DNA of 64,000 nucleotides, from contig JADFRQ010000005.1 in assembly GCA_022561215.1 (NCBI GenBank), positions 1-64,000 on the forward strand. Direction: 5' to 3'. Within the stretch, counting starts at the first letter, position 1. The number at the start of each line of letters is the position of its first letter. The position numbers and the translations under genes were made by a program. The stretch is from Chloroflexota bacterium. GTDB taxonomy: Bacteria; Chloroflexota; Anaerolineae; Anaerolineales; E44-bin32. Shown here one piece after another: positions 1 to 9,161 of the stretch. The notes beneath the pieces are model-generated. The model saw only the letters and a list, made by a program, of their open reading frames with translations. It had not been told where the DNA came from and searched no databases.

Positions 1-506
1 ATTTGGACATGCGGCCCATCGGCAGCAATCGAGGTATGCGCCGATGCTCCACTAGCGCTAAGGGTCATGACATCCCCCCAACTTGACCCCCGATCCGTCG
101 ATCGTCGAAAAGCAATGCTGCTGCCACGAGGATGAAATTCATGCCAAACGACATAGATCTTCCTTCCCGAAGCTGCGATGGAGGGATGCTCGCTCCCGGT
201 GGGATTTTCGGCAAGTTCGATCTCCTGTTCCCAAGTTGTCCCACCATCTGTTGATCGCTTGTAGAAGATTCGCGATGGGCTATCCCCTGACTCGTACCAG
301 ACCACATGCACACCACCCTCGTCATCCGCGGCGACACTCCATGCAAAATTAAAGCTCAATTGCGTGCTGGCTTGATCGAATGTTAGGCGGATATCTTCCT
401 CCCAATCCTGCTGAAGACCTTCAGCGGATTGATCTAGAATTGCACATCCAGTCAACAACAGAAATGAAAATCCAAAGAGAATTCCTCCTTTGGAGATCTT
501 ACTCAT
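1..506 (-). CDS. BNR/sialidase-like repeat lipoprotein, partial (runs off left edge)
   Basis: Manual minus-strand translation from ATG at 506: MSKISKGGILFGFSFLLLTGCAILDQ... (lipobox LLTGC), then VVWYESGDSPSRIFYKRSTDGGTTWEQEI and IAFRRSTDRGSSWGDVM, i.e. repeated S-x-D-x-G-x-T/S-W Asp-box motifs. Absent from the ORF track because it is open at the edge. Confidence 0.8.
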   Translation of the reverse strand, partial: MSKISKGGILFGFSFLLLTGCAILDQSAEGLQQDWEEDIRLTFDQASTQLSFNFAWSVAADDEGGVHVVWYESGDSPSRIFYKRSTDGGTTWEQEIELAENPTGSEHPSIAASGRKIYVVWHEFHPRGSSIAFRRSTDRGSSWGDVMTLSASGASAHTSIAADGPHVQ

Positions 507-798
507 TTTCTTAGCCCTCTTTCACCATCAATATATTTTTTTCTCCTTAAATAATTAAGGCGAAATATTAAGTAAAGATTAATTGTATGAAAAATTCTTA
601 ATAAATTTATGCTTACGGTGATTATGATCAAGTGCCTCGCACCCAGGCTCAGAATACATGACTGAATGCGATCGGAGATAGTACCTGGCAGTTCGAGCGC
701 ATTAGGTCTTAAACCTTCGCCGATGATAAAATCATCTCGAATGCGATGACTGATTTCAGCGAGGAAAGTAGACCCGCTGCTCCCTGCCTATAAATGAA

Positions 799-3700
799 GT
801 GAATATGCAATCGAAGTCCCAGGTTTGTCCCAATTGCTCCTCGGAAAACCCTGCTGACGCGAAGTTCTGTCAACAATGCGGGCAACCTCTTGCGTTGCTC
901 TGCCATAACTGCAGCACTTCAAACGACAGCAACGCGAAATTTTGTAAAAATTGCGGCTTCGAACTAAGGGCGGCCGTCGATAACAATCAGGAAACTAGGT
1001 TAAGTTCGCTGCAACAATCTGCGCCGAGCAGTTTTCGGGAAAAGATGCGTGCGGCGACGACTGCACTCGAAGGCGAGCGCAAACATGTCAGCATCCTGTT
1101 TGTCGACATCGTTGGCTCCACGTCGATTGCCGAGAAACTCGATCCGGAAGAGTGGAAGGAAGTAGTCACCGGTGTCCATCGCCGCGTAGGAGAAGCGATT
1201 TATCGCTACGAGGGTACTATTGCTCAACTTCTCGGCGACGGCGTGTTGGCATTCTTTGGGGCGCCGGTGACGCATGAAGACGACCCCGTGCGGGCGGTGC
1301 GCGCCGGACTGGATTTGCTCGAAAGCATCCAATCATACCGTGAGGAACTCACCGGCTATATCGAGGATTTTCATGTTCGTGTGGGGATCAATACTGGCAC
1401 AGTCGTCATCGGCAATATCGGCTCCGATATGCACATGGAGTACACCGCGTTGGGCGATGTCGTCAACGTCGCCAGCCGGATCGAATCATCCGCCTACGCG
1501 GGAACCGTATTGGTTTCTGAAGAAACTTTTCGGCTTGCAACAGATCAAATCGAGTTCAAGGATTACCGTGAGATCAGCGCCAAGGGGAAAAGAGAAGCGG
1601 TCAAGGTTTTTGAAGTCATTGGCCTGCGCAACTCGCTCGTGGGGCAAACACCGGTAATCGAATCGAGTTTCGTCGGTCGTGAGAAGGAATTGGCTGTGAT
1701 GCAAGATGTTCTGCTCTCATTGAGCAGCGGCCGCGGCCAAGTTGTCGTCGTATTGGGAGAAGCAGGCATTGGGAAGAGCCGCTTTATGAGGGAAGCGCGT
1801 GCTCACAGTGCGCGAAATTACAATATGAGGCAGGCTGAAATTGATAGCGAATCGCTTTTGGTGCCTCCTTCGGGATTACGCTGGTTGGTTGGCCGATCTG
1901 TCTCCTATGGCGAATCATTGTCTTTTCGGGTGATCACCCAGCTTTTGCTCGCCGATCTAAGTCTACCAGAAGGCACACCTGAAGCAAGAGTAGAAATCGC
2001 TCTGCGTAAACGCGTAAAAGAACTCTTTAATTCCGATGGCGGCGACATCCTGCCTTTATTAACCAACCTCCTGGGGCTGAAACTTGGATCAAAGGCCAGA
2101 GAACTTATCCAATCCGCAAGTGGTGAAACCTTAAGACGGCGCACCCTGGACGCCATTGCGGCCTACTTCTCGGCGGTTGCTGAAGAACAACCGATCGCGC
2201 TTGTGTTTGAAGACATGCATTGGGCTGATCCCTCGAGCATGCAGACCCTGGAGAAGCTCATTGAGCTAACCGACCGTCTGCCGTTATTGATCCTGTGTGT
2301 GATGCGCATCGAAAAGGAACATCGCTCATGGAAGATTAAACTGCTTGCCGAAACTGATTATGCTCATCGTTATATGGAAATTCAACTCCTTTCGCTTACG
2401 CAAGGTGAGTCTGCAGCCTTGGTCGATGGGTTGTGGGGTTACTCAGAGCTACCGCAAGATATCCAGAAATTGGTGATGATGAAGTCAGAAGGTAATCCAC
2501 TTTACATTGAGGAGGTGAGCCATCATCTAGTTGAGCTGGGCGTTCTCGTTAAAAGCAATGGAAAATGGGAGGCGGCGGAGAAAATCAGTGAGATCGGCAT
2601 TCCGGAAACATTGCAGGGCGTGCTTTTAGCGCGTATCGATCGCCTGGAGAAGGACGTGCGCCAAACACTTCAATTAGCATCGGTTATTGGCAGAAGTTTC
2701 CTCTACAAAGTGTTGCATGCCATTTCCGCATCCGAAGAGCAGCTTGACGCCCACCTGACACAGTTGCAGCGGTCTGATCTGGTGCGAGAAAACACACGCT
2801 TGCCTGAACTGGAATACATCTTCAAACATGCACTCACCCAGGAGGCGGCTTACAATTCACTGCTGATCGAGCGTCGTACGGAATTTCACCGCCTTGTTGG
2901 CCAGGCGCTCGAAAATCTGTTTCCGGAGCAGGCGGATGAATTTACCGGGCTCCTGGCGCACCATTGGGATCGTGCTGGTGATGTCAAAAAGGCCTCGAAG
3001 TACCTCACCCTTGCGGGCGAGCGCGCGCGCCGATTGCACGCCCATCATGAAGCCCTTGTCCATTTTGACCGGGCGATTGAGCTTTCGGATAAAGGGACGC
3101 ATGAATACATCGCGCTACTCCGCAAGAGAGCTCAAGTGTACGTCGATTTGTTTCAAGGTAAACCGGCCGTTGCTGACTTTGATGAAATTAATTCCTTTGC
3201 CCATGCAGAAGATAATCACACCATCGAGTTAGAAGCGCTATTGGGCCTTGGCCGTGCGTATTACATTGTTGCTTTGGACGAGCCCGGGGCCGATGTTCCC
3301 GAAAATTCACGCAAGAATTATGAACTAGCCTACGATCTTGCAAAGAGCCTCGACGATAAGGCCGGAATGGTTAAAGCGCTTTTGCCAACCATTTACCTTG
3401 CAGATTTCTGGCCTGATTATGAGGATCAGGTCGAGGCGAATATGAAGGAGGCCGCGGAGCTTAGCTTGAGCATTGACGATGATGATCTTGCTCTAGAAAA
3501 CGAATTGGCTCAGTTTCAGATTGCTCCTACCACACAAAAAATAGAATTATTTTCGGGGTTGCGATCCAAGCTCGAGACAAAGCAAGACTTGACGCGCTTA
3601 AACATGGTTCATTTTTTCATGATGTGGGCTTATCTCGAACAAGGACTTTTCGAGCGCGCAGTTGAAACATGTGATTCCGGGATCGCGTTAGCGAAAAGAA

Positions 3701-4479
3701 TCGGCGTGCCGCCGGTCCAATATCCCACCCTGAAAGGTTGGGCCTTAATGCGGCTCGGTCGCTTTGACCAGGCATTCGGCTCATTTCAGCAAGAAGTATC
3801 GGACGAGGATCACCGCTTCGGAAGGGTATTCAGGGATTTTGGTTATGCCATCACTTATCTTCAATTACTCGATCACGACCAGGCCAGAATAATGTTGGAG
3901 GTCGTGCTCAAGGAAGCACAGCTCCTCAACCGCGCCTGGCTTATCAGCAGAGCAAACGCCTATATTATCCCCGCTATGCTCGGGGGTAGGAACAGCGAGC
4001 CTCAGGTACCGAATGATATTCTCGATCAATTAGAAGAAGGGAATTTGCCGAAAGCGAGTATCGCGAGCGGTGCTTACCTTCTTTCCAAGGGGAAGCACAA
4101 GGAGGCCCTAGAAAAGGCCGATGCTGCTTATGCCCTGGCAACAGAATACACACACCAACCCGATAAAGTAAACGCGATCCTGCTCAAAGCTCGAGTTCTT
4201 ACCCAAATCGGTGACCATGGAAAATCCCTCGCTGCTGCGCAGGAGGGCATCCGCATTGCAACAGAAATTGAATATGTACCTCTGCTCTGGCAGTTGCATG
4301 CGATCAAAGCCGAAACTCACTCCGCATTGGGTGATGCAACAGAAGCTTCTCATTCGAATAAGCAAGCGGGAGAAGTCATTCAGCAGCTCGCAGATACTAT
4401 TTCCGATGAACAACTCAAGGCCGGTTTTCTTGGACACCCCAGGATCTCCTCCATCCTGGGAGCGATCGGCAATCCCTAA
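799..4479 (+). CDS. Class III adenylate/guanylate cyclase with N-terminal double zinc ribbon, AAA ATPase and TPR region
   Basis: CPNC..CQQC..CHNC..CKNC zinc ribbons; cyclase core VSILFVDIVGST, LGDGVLAFFG, GDVVNVASRIE; P-loop GEAGIGKSR; long helical repeat C-terminus. Confidence 0.9.
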   Translation: MNMQSKSQVCPNCSSENPADAKFCQQCGQPLALLCHNCSTSNDSNAKFCKNCGFELRAAVDNNQETRLSSLQQSAPSSFREKMRAATTALEGERKHVSILFVDIVGSTSIAEKLDPEEWKEVVTGVHRRVGEAIYRYEGTIAQLLGDGVLAFFGAPVTHEDDPVRAVRAGLDLLESIQSYREELTGYIEDFHVRVGINTGTVVIGNIGSDMHMEYTALGDVVNVASRIESSAYAGTVLVSEETFRLATDQIEFKDYREISAKGKREAVKVFEVIGLRNSLVGQTPVIESSFVGREKELAVMQDVLLSLSSGRGQVVVVLGEAGIGKSRFMREARAHSARNYNMRQAEIDSESLLVPPSGLRWLVGRSVSYGESLSFRVITQLLLADLSLPEGTPEARVEIALRKRVKELFNSDGGDILPLLTNLLGLKLGSKARELIQSASGETLRRRTLDAIAAYFSAVAEEQPIALVFEDMHWADPSSMQTLEKLIELTDRLPLLILCVMRIEKEHRSWKIKLLAETDYAHRYMEIQLLSLTQGESAALVDGLWGYSELPQDIQKLVMMKSEGNPLYIEEVSHHLVELGVLVKSNGKWEAAEKISEIGIPETLQGVLLARIDRLEKDVRQTLQLASVIGRSFLYKVLHAISASEEQLDAHLTQLQRSDLVRENTRLPELEYIFKHALTQEAAYNSLLIERRTEFHRLVGQALENLFPEQADEFTGLLAHHWDRAGDVKKASKYLTLAGERARRLHAHHEALVHFDRAIELSDKGTHEYIALLRKRAQVYVDLFQGKPAVADFDEINSFAHAEDNHTIELEALLGLGRAYYIVALDEPGADVPENSRKNYELAYDLAKSLDDKAGMVKALLPTIYLADFWPDYEDQVEANMKEAAELSLSIDDDDLALENELAQFQIAPTTQKIELFSGLRSKLETKQDLTRLNMVHFFMMWAYLEQGLFERAVETCDSGIALAKRIGVPPVQYPTLKGWALMRLGRFDQAFGSFQQEVSDEDHRFGRVFRDFGYAITYLQLLDHDQARIMLEVVLKEAQLLNRAWLISRANAYIIPAMLGGRNSEPQVPNDILDQLEEGNLPKASIASGAYLLSKGKHKEALEKADAAYALATEYTHQPDKVNAILLKARVLTQIGDHGKSLAAAQEGIRIATEIEYVPLLWQLHAIKAETHSALGDATEASHSNKQAGEVIQQLADTISDEQLKAGFLGHPRISSILGAIGNP

Positions 4480-4500
4480 ATCATAGTAGGATCATGAACG

Positions 4501-5670
4501 ATGAAACTTCGCCATGGAACACCAGAGGAAGCAGGCGTTTCGGCTACTGCCACTAAGCTGATCGTAGCGCGCGGACAGCAATGGATTGACAAGGGCATTC
4601 ACCCCGCGCTGGTAGTGCTCGCCGCGCGCAAAGGCGTTATCTTTCTCCAGGAAGCCTACGGAAAGCTGACGCCAGCGGAAGATGCTCCGCATCTCTCGCT
4701 GGATGCGATTTTCGGTCTTGCTTCGCTCACCAAGCCCATCACTGCCACGTGTGCGATGCTCCTTGTGGAGGATGGTCTCTTGGGATTGAACCGTCCCCTG
4801 CAAGAATACATCCCCGAGTTTGTTGGCGAGGGCAAAGAGCAGGTGATGGTGCATCATTTGCTGACGCACACCTCCGGGCTTGCCCAGGATGATGTGATTT
4901 GGGATGACGTCGTCACGCAGGGGCTGAACTTTGATGAAATTTCTGACCTTGCGAAAAACGAACATTCCGCAATTCATTATTACCTGCAATATGCGATCGA
5001 AGCTGCTGCCGTCCGCAGACCTGGGGAATGGATGGAATACAGCAACGCGGGCATTTACCTACTCGGCGAAATTGTGCGCCGGGTGAGCGGTAATTCTTTG
5101 GACGCGTTTGCCACCCATCGGATTTTCGAGCCCTTAGGAATGAAAAGCACACGCTACATCCTGCCGCTCGAGCTGCAGCAGCGCGTATGTCTGAGTCCCG
5201 ATAACGCCCCAGGCGATTTCTTAAATGACATCGAATTCATGGAACGGCCCTCACCCGCAGCGGGTGTCTATTCATCCGCAAGGGATATGGCGATCTTTGG
5301 CCAGATGTTCCTAAACCAAGGCCATTACGGCGATGTACAGATTTTGAGCCCGATCACTGTCGCGGCGATGACCCGTAACCAACTGCCGGGTGTTAGAGCG
5401 AAATACTTTGGGGATGAGTTCCCTGAAGCCTCATGGGGGTTGGGGTGGAGCGTGACTGCCGAATTCAAAGGTGAAATTTATGGCGAACAACTGCTCTCGC
5501 CGATCTCTTACGGTCATGGCGGCGGGGGAGGTACCGTCCTGTGGATGGATCCCGAAAAAGAACTCCTTTTGGTTTATTTCTCGATCGAAACGCAAACCTC
5601 GGAGGATCGACCGATACTCAGCGCCGATTTATTTATGAACATGGTCGTCGCGGCGATTAAGGATTATTAA
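4501..5670 (+). CDS. Serine hydrolase, class C beta-lactamase family (tandem paralog 1)
   Basis: SLTK (SxxK), EYSNAG (YxN), HGGGGG motifs; no signal peptide. Confidence 0.9.
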   Translation: MKLRHGTPEEAGVSATATKLIVARGQQWIDKGIHPALVVLAARKGVIFLQEAYGKLTPAEDAPHLSLDAIFGLASLTKPITATCAMLLVEDGLLGLNRPLQEYIPEFVGEGKEQVMVHHLLTHTSGLAQDDVIWDDVVTQGLNFDEISDLAKNEHSAIHYYLQYAIEAAAVRRPGEWMEYSNAGIYLLGEIVRRVSGNSLDAFATHRIFEPLGMKSTRYILPLELQQRVCLSPDNAPGDFLNDIEFMERPSPAAGVYSSARDMAIFGQMFLNQGHYGDVQILSPITVAAMTRNQLPGVRAKYFGDEFPEASWGLGWSVTAEFKGEIYGEQLLSPISYGHGGGGGTVLWMDPEKELLLVYFSIETQTSEDRPILSADLFMNMVVAAIKDY

Positions 5671-5713
5671 ACCCGAGCATAGGTTGGCTGGTGTTGCAAA
5701 TGGACATAACAAC

Positions 5714-6436
5714 ATGAAACTTCGATCAGGCACCCCGGAAGAAGGAGGCGTGTCACCTGGCGCGATCGTGCGCATTCGTGAACGCTGTGAGGGTTGGGTC
5801 AAAGACGGGCTGCATTCCGCATTGGTGGTCATCGCCGCACATAGAGGTGTTATCTTCCTGGAGGAAGCCTATTGGAAACTTTCGCCCGCGCATGATGCGC
5901 CTGATCTAAAAATAGACGCGATTTTCGGCCTCTCATCGCTCAGCAAACCCATCACTTCCACTTGTGCGATGATCCTCGTGGAGGATGGTCTCTTGGGCTT
6001 GAACCGGCCTCTGCAGGAATATATTCCTGAATTTGTTGGCGAGGGAAAAGAGCAGGCGATGGTGCATCAATTGCTCACACATACCGCGGGTCTCAGTGAT
6101 GATGCCGTGGTCGAGGTGATCACCAAGAAAATCGAGGATAAAATTGATCTTCCCGAAATGGATGAAACTCAACATCCGCGCAATCACGGCACCCTGCACT
6201 ATGGATATGACACGCCACTTTCAACCTGTCCTGGTGAAGTTATGGTATACGGCGAGCAGCTGCTTTCACCCTCCTATTCTGTACATGGAGGTTCCGGCGG
6301 CGTGGTGTTGTGGATCGATCCTATCCAGGAGATCGTGGGCGTGTTTTTTTCGATTTTAACTCAGACTCTAGATGATCGACCATTATTGGGAGCAGACCTC
6401 TTCATGAACATTTTTGCCGCCGCGGTCGAGGACTAG
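5714..6436 (+). CDS. Internally deleted class C beta-lactamase-family serine hydrolase (tandem paralog 2)
   Basis: MKLRSGTPEEGGVSPG start as in the paralogs. SSLSK and HGGSGG retained, but about 150 aa between PGEVMVY and GEQLLSP missing relative to paralogs 1, 3 and 4. ATG at 5714 preferred over TTG at 5684. Confidence 0.75.
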   Translation: MKLRSGTPEEGGVSPGAIVRIRERCEGWVKDGLHSALVVIAAHRGVIFLEEAYWKLSPAHDAPDLKIDAIFGLSSLSKPITSTCAMILVEDGLLGLNRPLQEYIPEFVGEGKEQAMVHQLLTHTAGLSDDAVVEVITKKIEDKIDLPEMDETQHPRNHGTLHYGYDTPLSTCPGEVMVYGEQLLSPSYSVHGGSGGVVLWIDPIQEIVGVFFSILTQTLDDRPLLGADLFMNIFAAAVED

Positions 6437-6443
6437 GCGATCG

Positions 6444-7613
6444 ATGAAGCTGCATGCTGGCACACCAGAGCAGGCGGGTATTTCGCCGTCGGCTGTTGAT
6501 TTAATTCATGAGCGCGGGCAGGAATGGATTGACAAGGGGATGCACTCTGCGCTTGTGCTTCTGGCCGTTCGCAAAGGCGTTATCTTTTTAAATGATGCTT
6601 TTGGACAGCGGTCACAGGGCGATGAACCAGGATCGCTGCCGCTCAATACTATTTTCCCGCTGGCCTCAATTACCAAAATTATCACCGTAACCGCGGCGAT
6701 GACGCTCGTCGAGGAGGGCCGCCTCGGCCTTAACCGACCGGTCCAAGAATACATCCCGGAGTTTCAGGGCAAAAACAAAGAGAAGGTGATGGTGCATCAG
6801 TTAATGACCCACACCGCGGGGATCGACGATGAAGCTGTTTTTCAAGCGATCAACAAGAAAGAAGACGAGGAAATCGATCTCCCAGCAAGGGAAGCGAGCG
6901 CGCATCCGACGCTCCACCGCTGGCTGCATATCGGGCTCTCCATTCCGCTTATCCTTTATCCCGGCACTGAAATGTTGTACAGCGGCTTCGGGATCCAGTT
7001 GCTCGGCGAGATTCTGCGCCGCCTGAGTGGGCAATCACTGGACGATTACGCTCGCGATAGAATTTTTCATCCATTGGGAATGCGCGACACCTTTTACAGC
7101 ATTCCTGAGGATGTTCGCCAACGCGTGGTAATACACGCGGAAGAAGGCCCATACGCCGAGGAGAATGATCCCTCAATCCAGGAGCGTCCGTCTCCGTCGG
7201 GCGGCGCGTTTTCAACCGCTATGGACGCCGCCGTGTTCGGACAAATGTTCCTTAACAAGGGTACCTATGATGGGAAGCGCGTGCTGAGCCCTGCAGGTGT
7301 CTCCGTAATGACGCGCAATCAACTGCCCGGAATCTCAGCCCGACTGCTTACCGAGGTCTACCCGGAGGCGAGTTGGGGGTTGGGCTGGAGCGTGAATCAT
7401 GCCTACAAAGGGCAAGTGTATGGCGAGGCCTTGCCATCAAATTCAACCTTTCTTCACACCGGCGGAGGTGGTGTTTTGCTCTGGGTCGATCCTGCGCTGG
7501 AGATCGTGGGTGTATACTTTTCGACTGAGTTAAGCACCAACGAAGACGGTTTGCATGTTTGGAATGCGGATTTATTTATGAACATGGTCAGCGCAAGTGT
7601 GGAAGACACGTAA
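6444..7613 (+). CDS. Serine hydrolase, class C beta-lactamase family (tandem paralog 3)
   Basis: SITK, LYSGFG, HTGGGG motifs; MKLHAGTPEQAGIS start at 6444, in frame with ORF 6414..7613. Confidence 0.88.
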   Translation: MKLHAGTPEQAGISPSAVDLIHERGQEWIDKGMHSALVLLAVRKGVIFLNDAFGQRSQGDEPGSLPLNTIFPLASITKIITVTAAMTLVEEGRLGLNRPVQEYIPEFQGKNKEKVMVHQLMTHTAGIDDEAVFQAINKKEDEEIDLPAREASAHPTLHRWLHIGLSIPLILYPGTEMLYSGFGIQLLGEILRRLSGQSLDDYARDRIFHPLGMRDTFYSIPEDVRQRVVIHAEEGPYAEENDPSIQERPSPSGGAFSTAMDAAVFGQMFLNKGTYDGKRVLSPAGVSVMTRNQLPGISARLLTEVYPEASWGLGWSVNHAYKGQVYGEALPSNSTFLHTGGGGVLLWVDPALEIVGVYFSTELSTNEDGLHVWNADLFMNMVSASVEDT

Positions 7614-7641
7614 TGTGTTATCTTCAGCAGGGAAGTTCGAC

Positions 7642-8805
7642 TTGAAACTAAGGGAAGGCTCGACAGAAGAAGTCGGGGTCTCTATGGACCGAGTGCAGAA
7701 GGTCCGCGACATGGCGCAAGGCTGGGTTGATGATGGCATCCATCCCTCGCTCGTGGTAATTGCCGCTCGCCGGGGTGTGGTCTTCCTGCACGAGGCATTT
7801 GGCCGACTGGGTCCGGAGGAAGGCGCACCCCCGCTGCAAAAGGACACCATCTTCCCGCTGGCCTCGATCTCGAAACCGATCACCGCCACTGCAGCGATGA
7901 TCCTGGTTGAGGAAGGACTGTTAGGTCTCAACCGACCGGTGAAAGACTATGTCCCTGAGTTCGAGGGTGAAGACAAAAACCAGGTTCTTATTCGCCAACT
8001 GCTCACCCACACCTCGGGACTCAGCGACAGCGACCTTATCAAACACGCAAATGGGGAAGGCATCGAACTGGATGAGGAGTCGAGTATTCCATGGATTACT
8101 AAAAATGTGAATGCCTATCTGGACCTGGTCTGCCAAATGCCTCTGGGAAATCCACCTGATACAGAAATGATCTACGCCGACCTTAATTACAACTTGCTGG
8201 GAGCGGTAATCCATCGCGTCTCGGGAATAAGTCTTTCCGATTTTGCGGAACAGCGGATTTTTCAACCGTTGGGCATGAAAGACACCAGCTACATCGTATC
8301 CGATACAGCGCTAGATCGGGTCGTACAGCGTTCTCCCGATGTCCCAGATTACGACCTAACTTCCAGCTTAATGAAGTCAAGTCTGGGGAGCGCCGGCGCG
8401 TACTCCACGGTAATGGACATAGCGTTATTCGGGCAGATGTTCCTTAATCACGGACGTTATGGCGGCACACGCATTCTAAGCCGAGCTTCTATCGAGGCGA
8501 TGACGCACAACCAAATCCCGGGGATTGGAGCGCAGTTTTTGGGGGATAAGCTTAGCGAAGCGGAATGGGGTCTCGGTTGGAGCACGCATATCAATAAGAA
8601 GACCTGGCGATGGGACGAGGCCCTGCAATCGCCGACATCCTACTCGCATGGCGGATCCGGCGGCGTGATGTTGTGGGTCGACCCTGTATACGAATTCGTT
8701 GCCGCTTACTTCGCAGTTTGTCCAGGCTTCCGAAAGAATGGTTGGCCAATAACGAATGCGGATCTTTTCATCAATGCCGCGTTGGCAACAATCGTTGATC
8801 TATAA
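7642..8805 (+). CDS. Serine hydrolase, class C beta-lactamase family (tandem paralog 4)
   Basis: SISK, IYADLN, HGGSGG motifs. TTG at 7642 gives (M)KLREGSTEEVGVS, matching paralog N-termini; the ORF track starts at 7597. Confidence 0.85.
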   Translation: MKLREGSTEEVGVSMDRVQKVRDMAQGWVDDGIHPSLVVIAARRGVVFLHEAFGRLGPEEGAPPLQKDTIFPLASISKPITATAAMILVEEGLLGLNRPVKDYVPEFEGEDKNQVLIRQLLTHTSGLSDSDLIKHANGEGIELDEESSIPWITKNVNAYLDLVCQMPLGNPPDTEMIYADLNYNLLGAVIHRVSGISLSDFAEQRIFQPLGMKDTSYIVSDTALDRVVQRSPDVPDYDLTSSLMKSSLGSAGAYSTVMDIALFGQMFLNHGRYGGTRILSRASIEAMTHNQIPGIGAQFLGDKLSEAEWGLGWSTHINKKTWRWDEALQSPTSYSHGGSGGVMLWVDPVYEFVAAYFAVCPGFRKNGWPITNADLFINAALATIVDL

Positions 8806-9161
8806 CATATCGTTTCTCTTCAGCGCCAGCCATTTCCCTCGCTCGCAATCTATTATCAGCGTATTTACCTGTTGAACCATAGTTGATTCCAATTGATTTA
8901 TCTCCACAACCAACAATATCCTGAATCCTGCAAAGTGTTACGAAACCGAGCATCTCAAATTTATCGTAAGGTCTTTGAGATGTAAGCTGCATTAGCGAAA
9001 TTATAAGGCACTGCCGCTATAACAGGATAAGGCTTGTGAGCTAATCGTGATCCAATTGCATTCAATTTGTGTACCCCCGGCAGAATTTATTATGATCAGA
9101 GGGTGTCGTCGCGGTAAACTTAAAACGATGCCTGATTCCATTTTTATCTCATGGAGTTGCT

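Noticed and set aside
4492-4989. 165-aa minus-strand ORF, and similar ORFs at 5933..6199 and 7921..8265
   Set aside because: Antisense shadows of the well-supported serine hydrolase genes; no RBS or motif support.
4501-8805. True beta-lactam resistance cluster
   Set aside because: No signal peptides and motif pattern closer to family VIII esterase/EstB-like proteins; class C fold alone does not imply resistance.
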